A stretch of DNA of 64,000 bases from Arthrobacter crusticola (GCF_004357995.1 NZ_SMTK01000004.1:248001-312000), one strand, 5' to 3'; shown: positions 8,809-17,491, counted from the first letter of the stretch. Translations and numbers: made by a program. The notes: generated from the letters alone by a model not told the origin.

Positions 8809-9588
8809 ATGTCCAAGCGAATCGACGTCAAGGACCTCAATGTCTACTACAGCAAGTTCCTTGCTGTTGAGGGCGTCAACATCGAAATCAAGCCCCGCTC
8901 GGTCACTGCCTTCATCGGGCCGTCCGGCTGTGGCAAGTCGACCTTCCTGCGCACGCTGAACCGTATGCACGAGGTCATCCCCGGCGCCCGGGTCGAGGGC
9001 GAGGTGCTCCTCGACGGGGACAACCTCTATGACCAGAACGTCGACCCGGTGACGGTCCGCAGCCAGATCGGCATGGTCTTCCAGCGGCCCAACCCGTTCC
9101 CCACCATGTCCATCCGGGACAACGTGCTGGCCGGCGTGAAGCTGAACAACAAGCGCATCAGCAAGTCCGACGCCGATAACCTCGTCGAGAAGTCCCTGCG
9201 CGGTGCGAACCTGTGGAACGAGGTCAAGGACCGCCTGGGCCGCCCCGGCTCCGGTCTCTCCGGCGGCCAGCAGCAGCGGCTGTGCATCGCCCGGGCGATC
9301 GCCGTCTCGCCCGAGGTGATCCTCATGGACGAGCCGTGCTCGGCGCTCGACCCCATCTCCACCCTCGCCATCGAGGACCTGATCAACGAGCTCAAGAACG
9401 ACTACACGGTCGTGATCGTCACCCACAACATGCAGCAGGCCGCCCGCGTGTCCGACAAGACCGCGTTCTTCAACATCGCGGGCACCGGCAAGCCCGGCAA
9501 GCTCATTGAGTACGGGGAGACCGCGACGATCTTCAGCAAGCCCACCGTCAAGGCCACGGAGGACTACGTCTCGGGCCGCTTCGGATAG
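8809..9588 (+). CDS. pstB: Phosphate ABC transporter ATP-binding protein PstB
   Basis: 259 residues, standard length. Walker A is GPSGCGKST (about residues 44-52), the Q-loop is [11 protein letters not shown], the ABC signature [15 protein letters not shown], Walker [14 protein letters not shown] and the switch histidine lies in VIVTHNM. It drives PstCA-mediated phosphate import. AAAAGGA precedes the ATG. It is the last gene of pstSCAB; phoU is not next to it here. A hairpin terminator follows at 9604. Confidence 0.97.
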   Translation: MSKRIDVKDLNVYYSKFLAVEGVNIEIKPRSVTAFIGPSGCGKSTFLRTLNRMHEVIPGARVEGEVLLDGDNLYDQNVDPVTVRSQIGMVFQRPNPFPTMSIRDNVLAGVKLNNKRISKSDADNLVEKSLRGANLWNEVKDRLGRPGSGLSGGQQQRLCIARAIAVSPEVILMDEPCSALDPISTLAIEDLINELKNDYTVVIVTHNMQQAARVSDKTAFFNIAGTGKPGKLIEYGETATIFSKPTVKATEDYVSGRFG

Positions 9589-9603
9589 GCACGGCCCGAT
9601 CCC

Positions 9604-9648
9604 CGGCCCCGCCGACCGCCCGGAAGTTTCCGGACGGCGGCGGGGCCG
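9604..9648 (+). terminator. Hairpin between convergent pstB and pit
   Basis: Outer arms CGGCCCCGCCG (9604-9614) and CGGCGGGGCCG (9638-9648) enclose a second perfect inverted repeat, CCGGAA (9620-9625) and TTCCGG (9628-9633). It lies between two converging operons and can serve as a bidirectional terminator. Confidence 0.7.
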
Positions 9649-9700
9649 ATGCGGTTAAGGCCCGGGGTAACGGGCGGTGCGCCGGATCCGGGCCGGGCGC

Positions 9701-10711
9701 CTAGAGCAGCGGGCTCAGGGCCAGGAAGAAGACGGCGCCCAGCAGGCCGGCGACGGCGGCCGTGGCGACCCACACGATGAGGATCCGCAGCAGCTCGGTG
9801 CCCCGCACTGAGGCGAACCGCTGGTTCGCCCCGGCCCCGACGATCGCCGAGGTCATCGTGTGGGTGCTTGAAAGCGGAACCTGCAGGGAGATGGCGCCGA
9901 TGAACAGCATGGCCGTGCTCACGCCCTGGGCGCTCATACCGCGCAGCGGATCGATCCGCACCAGCCGGTTCGCCAGGGTGTGGGTGATGCGCCAGCCACC
10001 GAAGGCCGAGCCGCAGGCCAGCAGCGCCGCGGCGAACAGCTGGACCCACAGCGGCATCTCCGCGCCGCTTGATGCCCCGGCGGCGACAAGTGCCAGCAGG
10101 ATGACGGCCATGGTGCGCTGCCCGTCCTGCAGGCCGTGCCCCAGCGCGAAGGCGCCGGCGAGGACGGACTGGGCCATCCGGTTCCCCCGGTTGACCCGGC
10201 GTGGCGAGTTGTGCCGCAGCGCCCAGGTCGCGGCGAACACCAGGGCGTACGCCAGGAGATAGGCCACCACGGGGGAGAGCAGCAGCGGCAGCACGATCTG
10301 AAAGAAAAAGACCCGCTCCGAACCCGTTACGGTCGCCCCGCTCATCAGCTGTGACGCGCCGCCGGCTCCGATGATTCCACCGATCAGCGCATGGGTCGAT
10401 GACGACGGCTTGCCCCGGTACCAGGTGAAAAGGCCCCAGCAGCCGGCGCCGAGTAGTCCCGCCAGCAGGATCCCCAGACCCGTGGTGCCCGGCGGCAGGC
10501 GCAGCCCCGCGTCGGTGAGGAACAACGCCAGCGACGTACTCAACAGCGCGCCGGTGAGGCTGAATGCCGCCGCCAGCAGCACCGCGATCGTCGGGGTCAG
10601 GGCCCGGGTGCGCACCGCCGTCGCCACCGAGTTCGACACATCATGGAAGCCGTTGAGGAACGCAAAGCCGCCGGCGCATCCGATGACGGCCGTCAGCAGG
10701 AAGACCTCCAC
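9701..10711 (-). CDS. Low-affinity inorganic phosphate transporter, Pit family
   Basis: 336 residues, about ten membrane segments. The Pit signature FLNGFHDVSNSVATAVRTRAL lies at the N-terminus (about residues 18-38), and HTMTSAIVGAGANQRFASVRG is the second Pit repeat near residues 284-304. It couples metal-phosphate uptake to the proton gradient. The start is the GTG complementary to 10709-10711, directly abutting the stop of the DUF47 gene, so the two are translationally coupled. It converges on pstSCAB, placing high- and low-affinity phosphate uptake side by side. Confidence 0.92.
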   Translation of the reverse strand: MEVFLLTAVIGCAGGFAFLNGFHDVSNSVATAVRTRALTPTIAVLLAAAFSLTGALLSTSLALFLTDAGLRLPPGTTGLGILLAGLLGAGCWGLFTWYRGKPSSSTHALIGGIIGAGGASQLMSGATVTGSERVFFFQIVLPLLLSPVVAYLLAYALVFAATWALRHNSPRRVNRGNRMAQSVLAGAFALGHGLQDGQRTMAVILLALVAAGASSGAEMPLWVQLFAAALLACGSAFGGWRITHTLANRLVRIDPLRGMSAQGVSTAMLFIGAISLQVPLSSTHTMTSAIVGAGANQRFASVRGTELLRILIVWVATAAVAGLLGAVFFLALSPLL

Positions 10712-11329
10712 CTAGGATTCCTTGACCAAGATGCTGCCCACGTGGGTGGCGACCTTGCGGATGTCCTTGGTCACCTCGACGAGCTGGTTGGCGATGTCGC
10801 GGTGCCGCGCGTACGCCAGCGGCTTGTGCTCCCCGAGCAGCTCGGCGCACCAGCTGCGGTGGGTGCGTTCGGCCCGGCGGGCAAGGCGCAGGATCTCGAT
10901 CCAGTACTCCTCGAGTTCATCCATCGAGTCGAGGCGCTGCATGGCCGTGGCGGTCAGTTCCGCCTGCCGGTGGATGACTTCGAGCTGTTCGGCCGCGCGC
11001 GGGCTGAGCCGGCTCAGCTTGTACAGGGCGATCAGTTCCGCGGCGCCGTCGAGCTTCTCGATCGCTTCGTTGAGCAGCCGCGAGAGGGTGTAGAGGTCTT
11101 CGCGGGGGAGCGGGTTCACGAACGAGGTCCGCATCGAGGTCAGCAGGGCGAAATGCAGGTCGGTGGAGACCGCTTCGTGCTGGTGCATCTCCTCGGCCAG
11201 GCGGTCGTACTCTTCGGTGGTGGCGCCGAGCACCGCCGACATGGTGCCCACCCCGAGCACGAGCTGCCGTGCCATGCGGGAGAGCAGTTCCAGGCCTGCG
11301 TTTTCCTGAGGGAAGAGGCGTAACTTCAC
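10712..11329 (-). CDS. DUF47 (PhoU-like) Pit accessory protein
   Basis: 205 residues, almost entirely helical, starting MKLRLFPQENAGLELLSRMA. It has acidic metal-binding-type repeats including EEYDRLAEEMHQHEAVSTDLHFALL (residues about 43-67) and MDELEEYWIEILRLARRAE. DUF47 proteins are PhoU homologues usually encoded just before Pit and thought to regulate it. Here the stop abuts the pit start. The 210 bases upstream hold no recognised gene and presumably contain the promoter. Confidence 0.9.
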   Translation of the reverse strand: MKLRLFPQENAGLELLSRMARQLVLGVGTMSAVLGATTEEYDRLAEEMHQHEAVSTDLHFALLTSMRTSFVNPLPREDLYTLSRLLNEAIEKLDGAAELIALYKLSRLSPRAAEQLEVIHRQAELTATAMQRLDSMDELEEYWIEILRLARRAERTHRSWCAELLGEHKPLAYARHRDIANQLVEVTKDIRKVATHVGSILVKES

Positions 11330-11539
11330 TGATGCTTCCCTGTCTCAGGCACGGCGGCAGTACTAACGAACGGGGGGCGAACTGCGTCTGGGCGCGGTAA
11401 TGGCGTCGAACCGGGAGCGCCTCTCGGCGGAAGGCCGCTCGAAGCGGCTGAGTGTTGAAGCCCGGGGGTTCCACGGTCCGACGCCGGTTTTAGTCTTCTA
11501 CTCCGCTGCGCCGGTGTCAACATCGTGACCTGCGCCCGC

Positions 11540-12187
11540 CTAGTCAAGCTCCCCCCGCCGCCAGGCGGCGGCCGCGTGTTCAAGGTCCTCGGCGGTCTTG
11601 ATCAGCCGGTGCGAATTCTTCGTCAGTTTCGACGCGTGGGCTTCGTTTGAGTGGTGGGCCTGCTCCGCGTGGTTCACCTGTCCCAGCGCGACCACCCGGC
11701 AGAACGCGGCGAAGCGTTCAAGGGCGACGTCGAAATCCCCCTCGAAGGCCCCGGAGAGGATTTTGTCGGCCATATCGGTCATTTCGGTGGCACCCGGGGG
11801 TTCGGCGACGCCGGCGACAACCTTCGAGACCTGGGCCACCTCCTTGCCGGAGGTGAAGTAGGAGGCAATGCGCTCCGGGTCCTTCTGCGTTGCGGCGCGC
11901 AGGGCGTAGAGGCGCCAGAGGGCCCCGGGCAGGGACCGTGCCGGGCTTTCGGCCCACATCTCCGCCACGGCCTCAAGGCCCTGTTTGTCGGCGAGTTCGA
12001 CAAGTCGGCGGGTCACCTCGGGGTCGTCGGACTCCCGCCCGTGGTGCACCAGCGCATGCGCTGCCATGTGTGCGGCTTCCGAGACCCTGGACGGGTCGAT
12101 CCCGCCGGCGAAGATCTCGAAATCGACCGGGGCGAAGGGCTTCGGTTTATGCGGCCGTGGGCTCTTGTTGTTGTAGTCGCCGTCCAT
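11540..12187 (-). CDS. Conserved actinobacterial protein of unknown function
   Basis: 215 residues, soluble, helical, with no signal peptide or membrane segment. The N-terminus is polar (MDGDYNNKSPRPHKPKPFAP) and the C-terminus is charged, with AEDLEHAAAAWRRGELD. Internal helices such as HMAAHALVHHGRESDDPEVTRRLVELAD suggest a helical-repeat fold. I do not recognise a family with a known activity. It is a single gene between the DUF47-pit operon and tRNA-Lys, separated by about 200 bases on each side in which I see no further gene. Confidence 0.75.
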   Translation of the reverse strand: MDGDYNNKSPRPHKPKPFAPVDFEIFAGGIDPSRVSEAAHMAAHALVHHGRESDDPEVTRRLVELADKQGLEAVAEMWAESPARSLPGALWRLYALRAATQKDPERIASYFTSGKEVAQVSKVVAGVAEPPGATEMTDMADKILSGAFEGDFDVALERFAAFCRVVALGQVNHAEQAHHSNEAHASKLTKNSHRLIKTAEDLEHAAAAWRRGELD

Positions 12188-12388
12188 GAAATGAGGATAC
12201 TCCTGCTACGGAAGGCCGTTCGAAGCCGACGACCAAGCGTTCGAGACGGATGGACACCAAGGATGGACACCGCGGTGGTGCGGGTGAAGAGGGAAGGCCC
12301 GCGCTGATGGGACCGGTGCAACGCTCAGGGGGTGTTTGGGATAAAGTTAAAAAGTCGCCCGGGCTGGAGAAACCGGTTCGGAGGCGGC

Positions 12389-12461
12389 GGGCCTTTAGCT
12401 CAGCTGGTAGAGCATCGGACTTTTAATCCGTGGGTCGTGGGTTCGAGCCCCACAGGGCCCA
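12389..12461 (+). tRNA. tRNA-Lys (anticodon TTT)
   Basis: A 73-base cloverleaf. The acceptor arms GGGCCTT (12389-12395) and AGGGCCC (12454-12460) pair fully with one wobble and the discriminator is A. The D arm is GCTCAGCTGGTAGAGC, the anticodon loop CTTTTAA gives TTT, and the T arm contains GGTTCGAGCC. CCA is not encoded. A rho-independent terminator follows 18 bases later. Confidence 0.97.
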
Positions 12462-12478
12462 CTCCCGCGGGAGTGCTG

Positions 12479-12513
12479 AAAACCCCGCCCGGCACCGCGC
12501 CGGGCGGGGTTTT
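12479..12513 (+). terminator. Rho-independent terminator after tRNA-Lys
   Basis: Perfect 15-base arms AAAACCCCGCCCGGC (12479-12493) and GCCGGGCGGGGTTTT (12499-12513) with a five-base loop, ending in TTTT. Confidence 0.9.
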
Positions 12514-12630
12514 CCGGGTCCGGGACAGTGCGGATGCGGGGGGATTGACTACGGCCCGTGGTGCGTCTGCAATTGAGGGGTAACTGCCGACCGGGCCGAG
12601 GGTCCGGACGGCACCTGCGAAAGTAGCCCG

Positions 12631-13302
12631 ATGCCCGACGCCACCGCACTGATCGTTGCAACCGCCGCCATAGCGGCCCTGGCAGGCTGTGCCGCCTGGC
12701 GCATCGACGCCGCCCTCAAGCGCCGAGCTGACGCCGACACGCTCTTCTGGCTCGCCTTCGCCGCCCTCCTTGCCCTGCTCGCCGGGTGCCTCGCTGCGGT
12801 CCCGGCCGGTGCCGGCGGCGCAGCCGCCGCGGCTGCGCTCATAACGACCACCGCAGGGACCGCCTGGCTCGGGCTGAGGGAGCAGCGGCGTGCCGGGACC
12901 CGGCGGACGGCGGCCGCCTCGGGCCGGCTGCGTTCCCTTGAGACCCGGCATGACGCCGTGCTGCGCCGCTGGGCGGCCTACGAGCTCGACCCCGCACTGG
13001 CCCTGAACTACCCGGCAATGAGCGACACCCGCGGGCCCGAGTCGCGCCGGGTGCTTGCCGCCATGCGCGAGGCGCTGTACCGGCGCCGGACGCTCGAGTC
13101 GGAGCCGGCAGCGGCGTCCGGGCAGGGGGCCGGGACAGAACCTCTGGTGACCGACTACGCGGCGTCGATCCTGGCGCTGGAGCGGGCCCTGGGTGCGGCG
13201 GAGGCGGCGGCCGGCGTCGAACCGTCCCGGGGTCCCGCGCGACTGGGGGAGCCCCCGCGGGGACGCGTAGGTCCCCCGGGGACGCCGTCACCCGGGGCAT
13301 AA
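12631..13302 (+). CDS. Small membrane protein of unknown function
   Basis: 223 residues. Three hydrophobic segments in the first 85 residues (about 4-22, 37-57 and 60-78) are followed by a basic, Arg-rich cytoplasmic region and an Ala/Pro/Gly-rich tail. The extreme bias (Ala and Arg) matches the local GC content. No known domain is recognised and the ribosome site is weak, so the start may be slightly off. It stands alone between the tRNA-Lys terminator and a secreted phosphatase-like gene. The 212 bases after it contain GC-rich imperfect repeats but no gene. Confidence 0.55.
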   Translation: MPDATALIVATAAIAALAGCAAWRIDAALKRRADADTLFWLAFAALLALLAGCLAAVPAGAGGAAAAAALITTTAGTAWLGLREQRRAGTRRTAAASGRLRSLETRHDAVLRRWAAYELDPALALNYPAMSDTRGPESRRVLAAMREALYRRRTLESEPAAASGQGAGTEPLVTDYAASILALERALGAAEAAAGVEPSRGPARLGEPPRGRVGPPGTPSPGA

Positions 13303-13514
13303 GGGCCCGACACCTGGGCGCGGCGTCCGACGCCGCCGGGCGGATTCCCGGCGGGCGCGTCCCCCCGGGGATCCCCCCGGTGCCTTCCCTTGGCCGGGGC
13401 TCCGGGTGCCGTTTCCGGAAGCTCCATTTTGAAATCGTTATCGTCTGGGCGGTGCCGCCCCGGCTGCCGCCCGGTAGGGTTTGATACCGGACAGGGATGA
13501 TACGGAAGGGACTC

Positions 13515-14789
13515 ATGCGCTTTTTGAGACGGTGCTCATTAGTGCTGACGGCTGCCGCAATGGTCGCGGCCGGTGGGTTCTTCGCCACCGGATCCGCAGC
13601 GGCTCCCGCCTCCGCAGAGCCCGCAGCGCACGTGGTGGTGGCGGAAAAGGCTACCGAGGCTTCCCCGGTCCGGGTCGCAACCTACAACGCCAGCTTCAAC
13701 CGGCAGAACCCCGGGGACCTGGTCCGCGAGCTGTCAGGCACCACGAGCACCCAGGCGCGGGCGGTCGCAGGAATCATTCAGGCCACCGCACCCGACGTGG
13801 TGCTCCTCAACGAATTCGACTACGACCCGGACCACCGCGCAGCTGAGCTTTTCCGCACCAACTACCTCGCGGTCGGCTCCGACGGTGCGCCGGGCATCAC
13901 CTACCCCTACGTCTACACCGCGCCGGCCAATACCGGTGTTCCCAGCGGCATGGATCTCAACAACGACGGCACCGTCGGCGGGCCGGACGATGCGTTCGGC
14001 TACGGCGCCTTCGAGGGCCAGTACGGCATGGTTCTTTACTCCAAGTATCCGATCGATACGGCCAACGTCCGCACCTTCCAGAATTTCAAGTGGAGCGACA
14101 TGCCCGGCGCCCTGCTTCCCACCGATCCGGCGTCGGGCGGAGCCGACTGGTACTCCGCCGACGAACTGGCCCAGGTGCGGCTCTCCAGCAAGTCCCACTG
14201 GGATGTTCCGGTCATCATCGGCGGGAAGTCGATCCACATCCTGGCCAGCCACCCCACGCCGCCGGTCTTTGACGGGCGCGAAGACCGTAACGGCAGGCGC
14301 AACAACGATGAGATCCGGTTGTGGGCCGACTACATCGAAGGAGGGAAGGCGGCGGCCTACCTTTACGACGACCAGGGCCGGTGGGGCGGGCTCGACGGGG
14401 GCGAGCGGTTCGTCATCCTGGGAGACCAGAACAGCGATCCCCTGGACGGCGACTCGATCGAGGGCTCAATCGATCAGCTCCTGATCCACCGCCTGGTGCA
14501 CGACCCACTGCCCTCCTCCGAGGGGGCGGCGGAGGCGTCGGCCCTGCAGGGAGGTGCCAGCGCGCAGCACCGTGGCCTCCCGGAGCATGACACCGCCGAC
14601 TTCGAGGACCAGTCCGCGGGGAACCTCCGCGTCGACTACGTGCTGCCCTCGAAGAACCTGCCGGTGCTTCGAAGCGGAGTTTTTTGGCCGCGGGTGGGAA
14701 CCCCCGGCTCCGACCTGACCGGAATCTTCCCGTTTCCCTCAAGCGACCACCGCCTTGTCTACGCCGACGTAAGGGTTCGGGGCAGCTAG
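13515..14789 (+). CDS. Secreted endonuclease/exonuclease/phosphatase-family protein
   Basis: 424 residues from the ATG at 13515, chosen for GGAAGGG just upstream rather than an in-frame ATG at 13497. It has a Sec signal peptide (MRFLRRCSLVLTAAAMVAAG, cleavage after about ASAEPA). The EEP fold is recognisable from VATYNASFNR (N in the first strand), VVLLNEFDYD (metal-binding Glu), VILGDQNSDP (Asp-Asn pair) and SSDHRLVYADV (catalytic Asp-His). Members hydrolyse phosphodiesters or phosphomonoesters of DNA, phytate-like or lipid substrates; extracellular members often scavenge phosphate. Substrate unknown. It stands alone. Confidence 0.88.
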   Translation: MRFLRRCSLVLTAAAMVAAGGFFATGSAAAPASAEPAAHVVVAEKATEASPVRVATYNASFNRQNPGDLVRELSGTTSTQARAVAGIIQATAPDVVLLNEFDYDPDHRAAELFRTNYLAVGSDGAPGITYPYVYTAPANTGVPSGMDLNNDGTVGGPDDAFGYGAFEGQYGMVLYSKYPIDTANVRTFQNFKWSDMPGALLPTDPASGGADWYSADELAQVRLSSKSHWDVPVIIGGKSIHILASHPTPPVFDGREDRNGRRNNDEIRLWADYIEGGKAAAYLYDDQGRWGGLDGGERFVILGDQNSDPLDGDSIEGSIDQLLIHRLVHDPLPSSEGAAEASALQGGASAQHRGLPEHDTADFEDQSAGNLRVDYVLPSKNLPVLRSGVFWPRVGTPGSDLTGIFPFPSSDHRLVYADVRVRGS

Positions 14790-14822
14790 GAGTCCGCAGG
14801 GTCTTGATGGGTCGGCCGCGCT

Positions 14823-14842
14823 AACTTACGCTTGCGTAAGTT
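14823..14842. promoter_or_regulatory. Perfect palindromic operator upstream of desaturase
   Basis: Arms AACTTACGC (14823-14831) and GCGTAAGTT (14834-14842) flank a two-base centre. Size and form fit a TetR-family operator (fatty-acid or acyl-CoA-responsive regulators of desaturases are often TetR-type). It lies 48 bases before the desaturase start, and a partial further copy of the half-site (TTACGC) begins at 14841. Confidence 0.65.
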
Positions 14843-14889
14843 ACGCTGCCGTAGGTTGGGCGGCGCTTCCCGGAGAAGGCAGGTCCACC

Positions 14890-15912
14890 ATGACATCGCA
14901 CCACCCACCACAGCGGACGAAGCCGGGATTCCGGCCCTCCAAAATCGACTCGGCCGTGGACCTCTCCAGCTACGCGCGGGACAATCCCGATGCGAAGGGC
15001 CCCCGGCCGATCCTCGACGGACCCCGTCCCCTGGGCACCCAGATCGCCGTGTACATCGGGGTGCTGCTTCCCCTGGTAGCTCTTCTTGCGGCGGTCCCGC
15101 TGGCATGGGGCTGGGGACTGACCTGGACCGACGTCGTCCTGTTCTTCGCCTTCTATGGAGTGAGCGGCCTCGGGGTCACCGTCGGGTATCACCGGTACTT
15201 CACCCACGGATCCTTCCGGGCCGTGAAGCCCCTCAGGGCCGCCCTGGCCATCGCGGGTTCCCTGTCCGTGCAGGGGTCGGTGATCACCTGGGTGGCGGAC
15301 CACCGCCGCCACCACGCCTTTTCGGACACGGACGGCGACCCCCATTCCCCATGGGCCTTCGGGAACACACCCTGGGCGCTCGCGAAGGGCTTCTGGCACG
15401 CGCACATGGGCTGGCTGTTCGAGCGGGATGAAACGAACAAGATCCGCTTCGCACCCGATCTGGTCAAGGACCCGATGATCCAGCGCATCGATCGACTGTT
15501 CGGCGCGTGGATCCTGATCACGCTCTTCCTGCCGGCGCTGATCGGCGGGCTTGTCACCCAGAGCTGGTGGGGCGCGCTGACAGCCTTCTTCTGGGCCGGG
15601 CTGGTGCGGGTCGCGGTGCTTCACCACATCACTTGGTCCGTTAACTCAATCTGCCACATGGTTGGCGAGCGGCCCTACCACTCCCGCGACAAGGCCGGGA
15701 ACTTCTGGCCGCTGGCCCTCGCGTCGTTCGGTGAGTCCTGGCACAACTCCCACCATGCCGATCCGACCTGCGCGCGGCATGGCGTGGACAAGGGGCAGAT
15801 CGATATTTCCGCCCGGGTCATCCGCATCTTCGAGAAGCTCGGGTGGGCGTCCTCCGTCCGCTGGCCGGTGCGGGAGCGCTTCGAGAAACTGGCGGCACGG
15901 GCACAGCACTGA
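14890..15912 (+). CDS. Membrane acyl-CoA (delta-9-type) fatty acid desaturase
   Basis: 340 residues. Three histidine boxes bind the di-iron centre: HRYFTH (101-106), HRRHH (138-142) and HNSHH near residue 286. Four membrane segments in two hairpins match the acyl-CoA/acyl-lipid desaturase family (DesA3-like). It introduces a double bond into saturated acyl chains and so tunes membrane fluidity. GGAGAAGG precedes the ATG by nine bases. A perfect palindromic operator upstream suggests repression by a TetR-type regulator not encoded nearby. An electron-transfer reductase is not adjacent. Confidence 0.93.
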   Translation: MTSHHPPQRTKPGFRPSKIDSAVDLSSYARDNPDAKGPRPILDGPRPLGTQIAVYIGVLLPLVALLAAVPLAWGWGLTWTDVVLFFAFYGVSGLGVTVGYHRYFTHGSFRAVKPLRAALAIAGSLSVQGSVITWVADHRRHHAFSDTDGDPHSPWAFGNTPWALAKGFWHAHMGWLFERDETNKIRFAPDLVKDPMIQRIDRLFGAWILITLFLPALIGGLVTQSWWGALTAFFWAGLVRVAVLHHITWSVNSICHMVGERPYHSRDKAGNFWPLALASFGESWHNSHHADPTCARHGVDKGQIDISARVIRIFEKLGWASSVRWPVRERFEKLAARAQH

Positions 15913-15953
15913 CCCGGCGCCGGGCGGATTCGACCGGCCCGGCCCAACGAAAA

Positions 15954-16002
15954 GCTGGCTCCACGTTCTGCGTATGGGGGAATCGCAGAATGGGGAGCCA
16001 GC
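15954..16002 (+). terminator. Long stem-loop between desaturase and the double-HTH gene
   Basis: Outer arms GCTGGCTCC (15954-15962) and GGAGCCAGC (15994-16002), inner arms TTCTGCG (15966-15972) and CGCAGAA (15984-15990), with a 3x3 internal loop and an 11-base apical loop. It follows the desaturase stop by 42 bases and precedes a good -10 (TATACT, 16011-16016), so it may be a terminator or part of the next gene's control region. Confidence 0.6.
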
Positions 16003-16010
16003 GGTTTAAG

Positions 16011-16016
16011 TATACT
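16011..16016 (+). promoter_or_regulatory. Candidate -10 element for the double-HTH gene
   Basis: TATACT, five of six to TATAAT, 37 bases before the ATG at 16053, within an AT-rich pocket unlike its surroundings. No convincing -35 at 17 bases upstream: that position falls within the stem-loop, which could allow regulation by a factor binding the inverted repeat. Confidence 0.45.
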
Positions 16017-16052
16017 GCGAACTGATCGTCGAATGTCCAAGGGGGAGGTGGG

Positions 16053-16775
16053 ATGGCAGTCACGGCAAAAGCCTTCCAGCTGTGGCGCCAGGAGATAGCT
16101 CCCACGGATTCGGTCTCCGACCTCTGCCGCTCGGCAGGCATCAAACGCTCCACGCTTGCCCAGCAGCTCGTGCGTGGAAAAGTGTCGGTCAGCACCCTGC
16201 TTGCGGTCGCGCGGGGCTACGGGCTCGATCCGGTCTGTGCGCTCGCGCAGTTCGAGGGATACACGGACCTCCTCACGGGGATGCGGGCGCCAACCAGTGC
16301 CGAACTCCTCAGCCAGGTCTCCCATCGAGACATCCTCAAGCTCCTTGTGGCCCGCGGCGAGGGGACAGGGAACGGATTGTCGGACCTTGTTCCCTTCCCC
16401 CACCGCAACTCGGCGCGCGCCTGGATCGAGGCGATCGACCCCGGTGACCTTCGGCAGCAGCTGTCGGAGCGTTCGGGCATTGCCCGCCAGAACCTTTCCG
16501 CGCAGCTCAGTGCGGGGCGCCTCAGCCCGGGGCTTGCCATCGAGGCGTCCCGGATCGCCGGCGTCTCCCTCACCAGTGGCCTCGTAGTGACGGGCCTGCT
16601 CACCTGCGCCGAGGGCGGCTGGCCCGTCACCGGGCGGGCCGATGCGCTCAACGCCCTGTCCGACACCGATCTGGTCCTTCTGGCGCGTGACCGCCTGGAT
16701 GCCCTCGGCAAGCAGCTCCGGAAAGCCGACGCTGATGAAAACCGTGATCGTGCGATCTGGGAAAACCTGGGATGA
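16053..16775 (+). CDS. DNA-binding-like protein with two tandem HTH domains
   Basis: 240 residues, no membrane segment. Two regions align without gaps: residues 11-70 and 124-183. Shared positions include W, I, P, D, L, the GI(x)R turn (SAGIKRSTLAQQL and RSGIARQNLSAQL), a G and S following, and AR/SR with G. Each looks like a helix-turn-helix of the Xre type, so the protein may bind a bipartite site by itself. The C-terminal 55 residues are charged and helical. GGGGGAGG precedes the ATG. Its stop overlaps the start of a polytopic membrane protein (ATGA). It could be a regulator gated by that membrane partner. I do not recognise a named family. Confidence 0.7.
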   Translation: MAVTAKAFQLWRQEIAPTDSVSDLCRSAGIKRSTLAQQLVRGKVSVSTLLAVARGYGLDPVCALAQFEGYTDLLTGMRAPTSAELLSQVSHRDILKLLVARGEGTGNGLSDLVPFPHRNSARAWIEAIDPGDLRQQLSERSGIARQNLSAQLSAGRLSPGLAIEASRIAGVSLTSGLVVTGLLTCAEGGWPVTGRADALNALSDTDLVLLARDRLDALGKQLRKADADENRDRAIWENLG

Positions 16776-17491
16776 GCGGCCACCTGATCCAGTGGGCGGC
16801 CCTGCTGCTGTGCGTCCTGGGCGCGCTGATGCGTCTGCCCGGCGTGCGTCGTGGCAGGGGCCGGATGATCTTCGCTGCCCTCATGCTGCTGGCCGTCGCC
16901 GTAGCGCTGTCCCTTCCTCCCATCTACCTCCCGGTGGACGGAGTCCTGGGAGGCTGGAATGCGGCGAACCTGGTCATCCGCCTCTCGCTCTACGCCGTCG
17001 TCGTCCTGCTGGGACTGCGGATGGCCGCCGCCTTCGACGCGGGGCGGGTCCGGGCCCTGATTGTCGGGCCGGTAGGGATTTCGGTGCTGTTGTTCACCGT
17101 GGCCGCCACCCTCGTCCTGTTCGCCCTGAGTGAGGTTTCCGAGTCCTCAACCGGCCTCGCCCGGTACCACGGCCAGCCAACCGTCGAGCGGTATGCCGAC
17201 ATCGGCAGGCTCTACCCCGGGTACGTGTCCGCCTGCCTGGTGTGGCCGGCGGCCGCCGGGTCCCTGCGCTCCGGCTCCCGGCCGGCCCACCGCCTCGCCT
17301 GCTCACTGCTCGCAGCTGGGTTCTTCCTGGTGGCCGGTTTTGCTGTCCTCGAGCTTTTCCACGGCCTCGACCTCGGGATTTTCGAGTTGGTTCTGCCCTT
17401 CGGGGCGATCCTGCTCGTGGTGTCCGGGCTGACCCTGATCTGGTTCAGCCGGCGCCGCGGCGTGCCTCGGCAGCGAAATCCGCTTGCGTAG
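16772..17491 (+). CDS. Polytopic membrane protein coupled to the double-HTH protein
   Basis: 239 residues with about seven hydrophobic segments (about residues 5-21, 31-49, 65-85, 95-118, 148-160, 175-196 and 204-222). A hydrophilic loop STGLARYHGQPTVERYADIGRLYPGY separates segments four and five, and the C-terminus is basic (SRRRGVPRQRNPLA). Start and upstream stop share ATGA, implying coupled translation and joint function. The HTH-plus-multispan arrangement recalls MAB_1171c/DUF6545 membrane proteins found beside Xre regulators, but this one is shorter and the link is only by analogy. Function unknown. Confidence 0.7.
   Translation: MSGHLIQWAALLLCVLGALMRLPGVRRGRGRMIFAALMLLAVAVALSLPPIYLPVDGVLGGWNAANLVIRLSLYAVVVLLGLRMAAAFDAGRVRALIVGPVGISVLLFTVAATLVLFALSEVSESSTGLARYHGQPTVERYADIGRLYPGYVSACLVWPAAAGSLRSGSRPAHRLACSLLAAGFFLVAGFAVLELFHGLDLGIFELVLPFGAILLVVSGLTLIWFSRRRGVPRQRNPLA

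Noticed and set aside
7672-9426. A 584-codon minus-strand open frame
   Set aside because: Antisense to pstA and pstB, rich in Gly/Asp/His, no domain seen.
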